DNA of 64,000 nucleotides, taken from the NCBI GenBank assembly GCA_034231615.1, contig CM067309.1:37475750-37539749 (forward strand), in the 5' to 3' direction. The number at the start of each line of letters is the position of its first letter. Within the stretch, counting starts at the first letter, position 1. The notes under the pieces are model-generated. The model worked only from the letters and a program-made list of their open reading frames with translations, did not search any database and was not told the DNA's origin. Made by a program: the position numbers and the translations under genes. Shown here one piece after another: positions 63,690 through 64,000 of this stretch. The DNA is from Meghimatium bilineatum. Taxonomy: Eukaryota; Mollusca; Gastropoda; Stylommatophora; Philomycidae.

Positions 63690-64000
63690 CTCTGTGATGG
63701 TTGTTCTGCAAAGAGCTTCTCTTGGTCTTCCTCTTTTTCCATCTGGTACCCATTTTAATGTTTATAGTGACAATCTGTTTTCATTTATTCTAAGTACATG
63801 TCCGATATAAGTATATAGTTTTCTTGTTATTGTTGTTCTGTTGAAACATATTGCTGCTTGGTGTCTTCTCTTACTTGCATGTTTGACTTGAATTCTTCCC
63901 AACCAACATGTTAAGAGCTTTCTAAGAGTTATTTGCAAATGATTTTAATGTCTTCTCCAGTGCGTTTGTTATTTTTCAACTTTCGTAACCATATGTTAAT
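63690..64000 (-). mobile_element. LINE C-terminal fragment at window edge
   Basis: The minus strand from the edge resembles LTYGYESWKITNALEKTLK-type RT tail text and ends near RRWKKRKTKRSSLQ. Frames are broken; the family is unclear. Confidence 0.45.

Noticed and set aside
1-64000. Bacterial-style operons, terminators, origins or phage genes
   Set aside because: Exon-intron structure, SINE/LINE content and absence of ribosome-binding sites mark this as animal nuclear DNA.

Overview
This window looks like nuclear DNA from an invertebrate animal. A lophotrochozoan, most likely a mollusc, is my inference. The coding sequence is split into short exons with GT/AG borders, and the rest is packed with tRNA-derived and other SINEs, non-LTR (LINE) fragments, hAT-type miniature elements and minisatellites. 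There are no bacterial operons, Shine-Dalgarno sites or CRISPR arrays. The species cannot be named from the sequence alone.

One host gene is clear. On the minus strand, six exons between 35493 and 3710 encode a ZNRF3/RNF43-type transmembrane RING E3 ubiquitin ligase, the Wnt-pathway brake that removes Frizzled from the cell surface. In gene order they are 35493-35374, 24999-24925 and 21806-21657 (extracellular domain), 19350-19264 (membrane segment), 10776-10503 (RING-H2) and 5698-3710 (long Ser/His/Cys-rich tail). Phases agree at every junction. The signal-peptide exon is not seen and should lie beyond 35493, perhaps beyond the window, so the first intron may exceed 28 kb. A good splice donor closes the tail exon, so a further 3' exon probably exists beyond what I can see.

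A second, weaker candidate is a plus-strand first exon (33777-33977) inside the intron between the first two exons. It is preceded by two ETS-type CCGGAAGT motifs.

Everything else is mobile or repetitive. (i) SINE-A, about 280 bp, has more than 20 copies or fragments; eight are flanked by 7-12 bp target-site duplications (TSDs). (ii) SINE-B, about 155 bp, shares SINE-A's 3' end and an internal block. One SINE-B copy has expanded internally into 21 near-identical 57-bp palindromic units (26699-27998). (iii) Element C has two full-length copies, 1.2 and 1.3 kb, with TSDs and CAAA-type tails. (iv) There are four tRNA-headed SINE families. (v) At least ten LINE families are present as 3' fragments. 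One, at 54168-54945, ends in the same GAACGCAGAAGAAG tail as SINE-A and is a candidate mobilising partner. (vi) Three hAT-like MITEs have 8-bp TSDs and a fourth has conserved ends but no clear TSD; two of them lie inside SINE-A copies. (vii) About 28 minisatellite arrays cover roughly 9 kb (about 14%) of the window. Several touch or closely flank the gene's exons, and several begin at a SINE end.

The nesting gives a readable order of insertions. The clearest cases are 51959-52676 (MITE, then SINE-A, then MITE) and 28260-28846 (LINE within LINE, with the empty site visible at about 34260).
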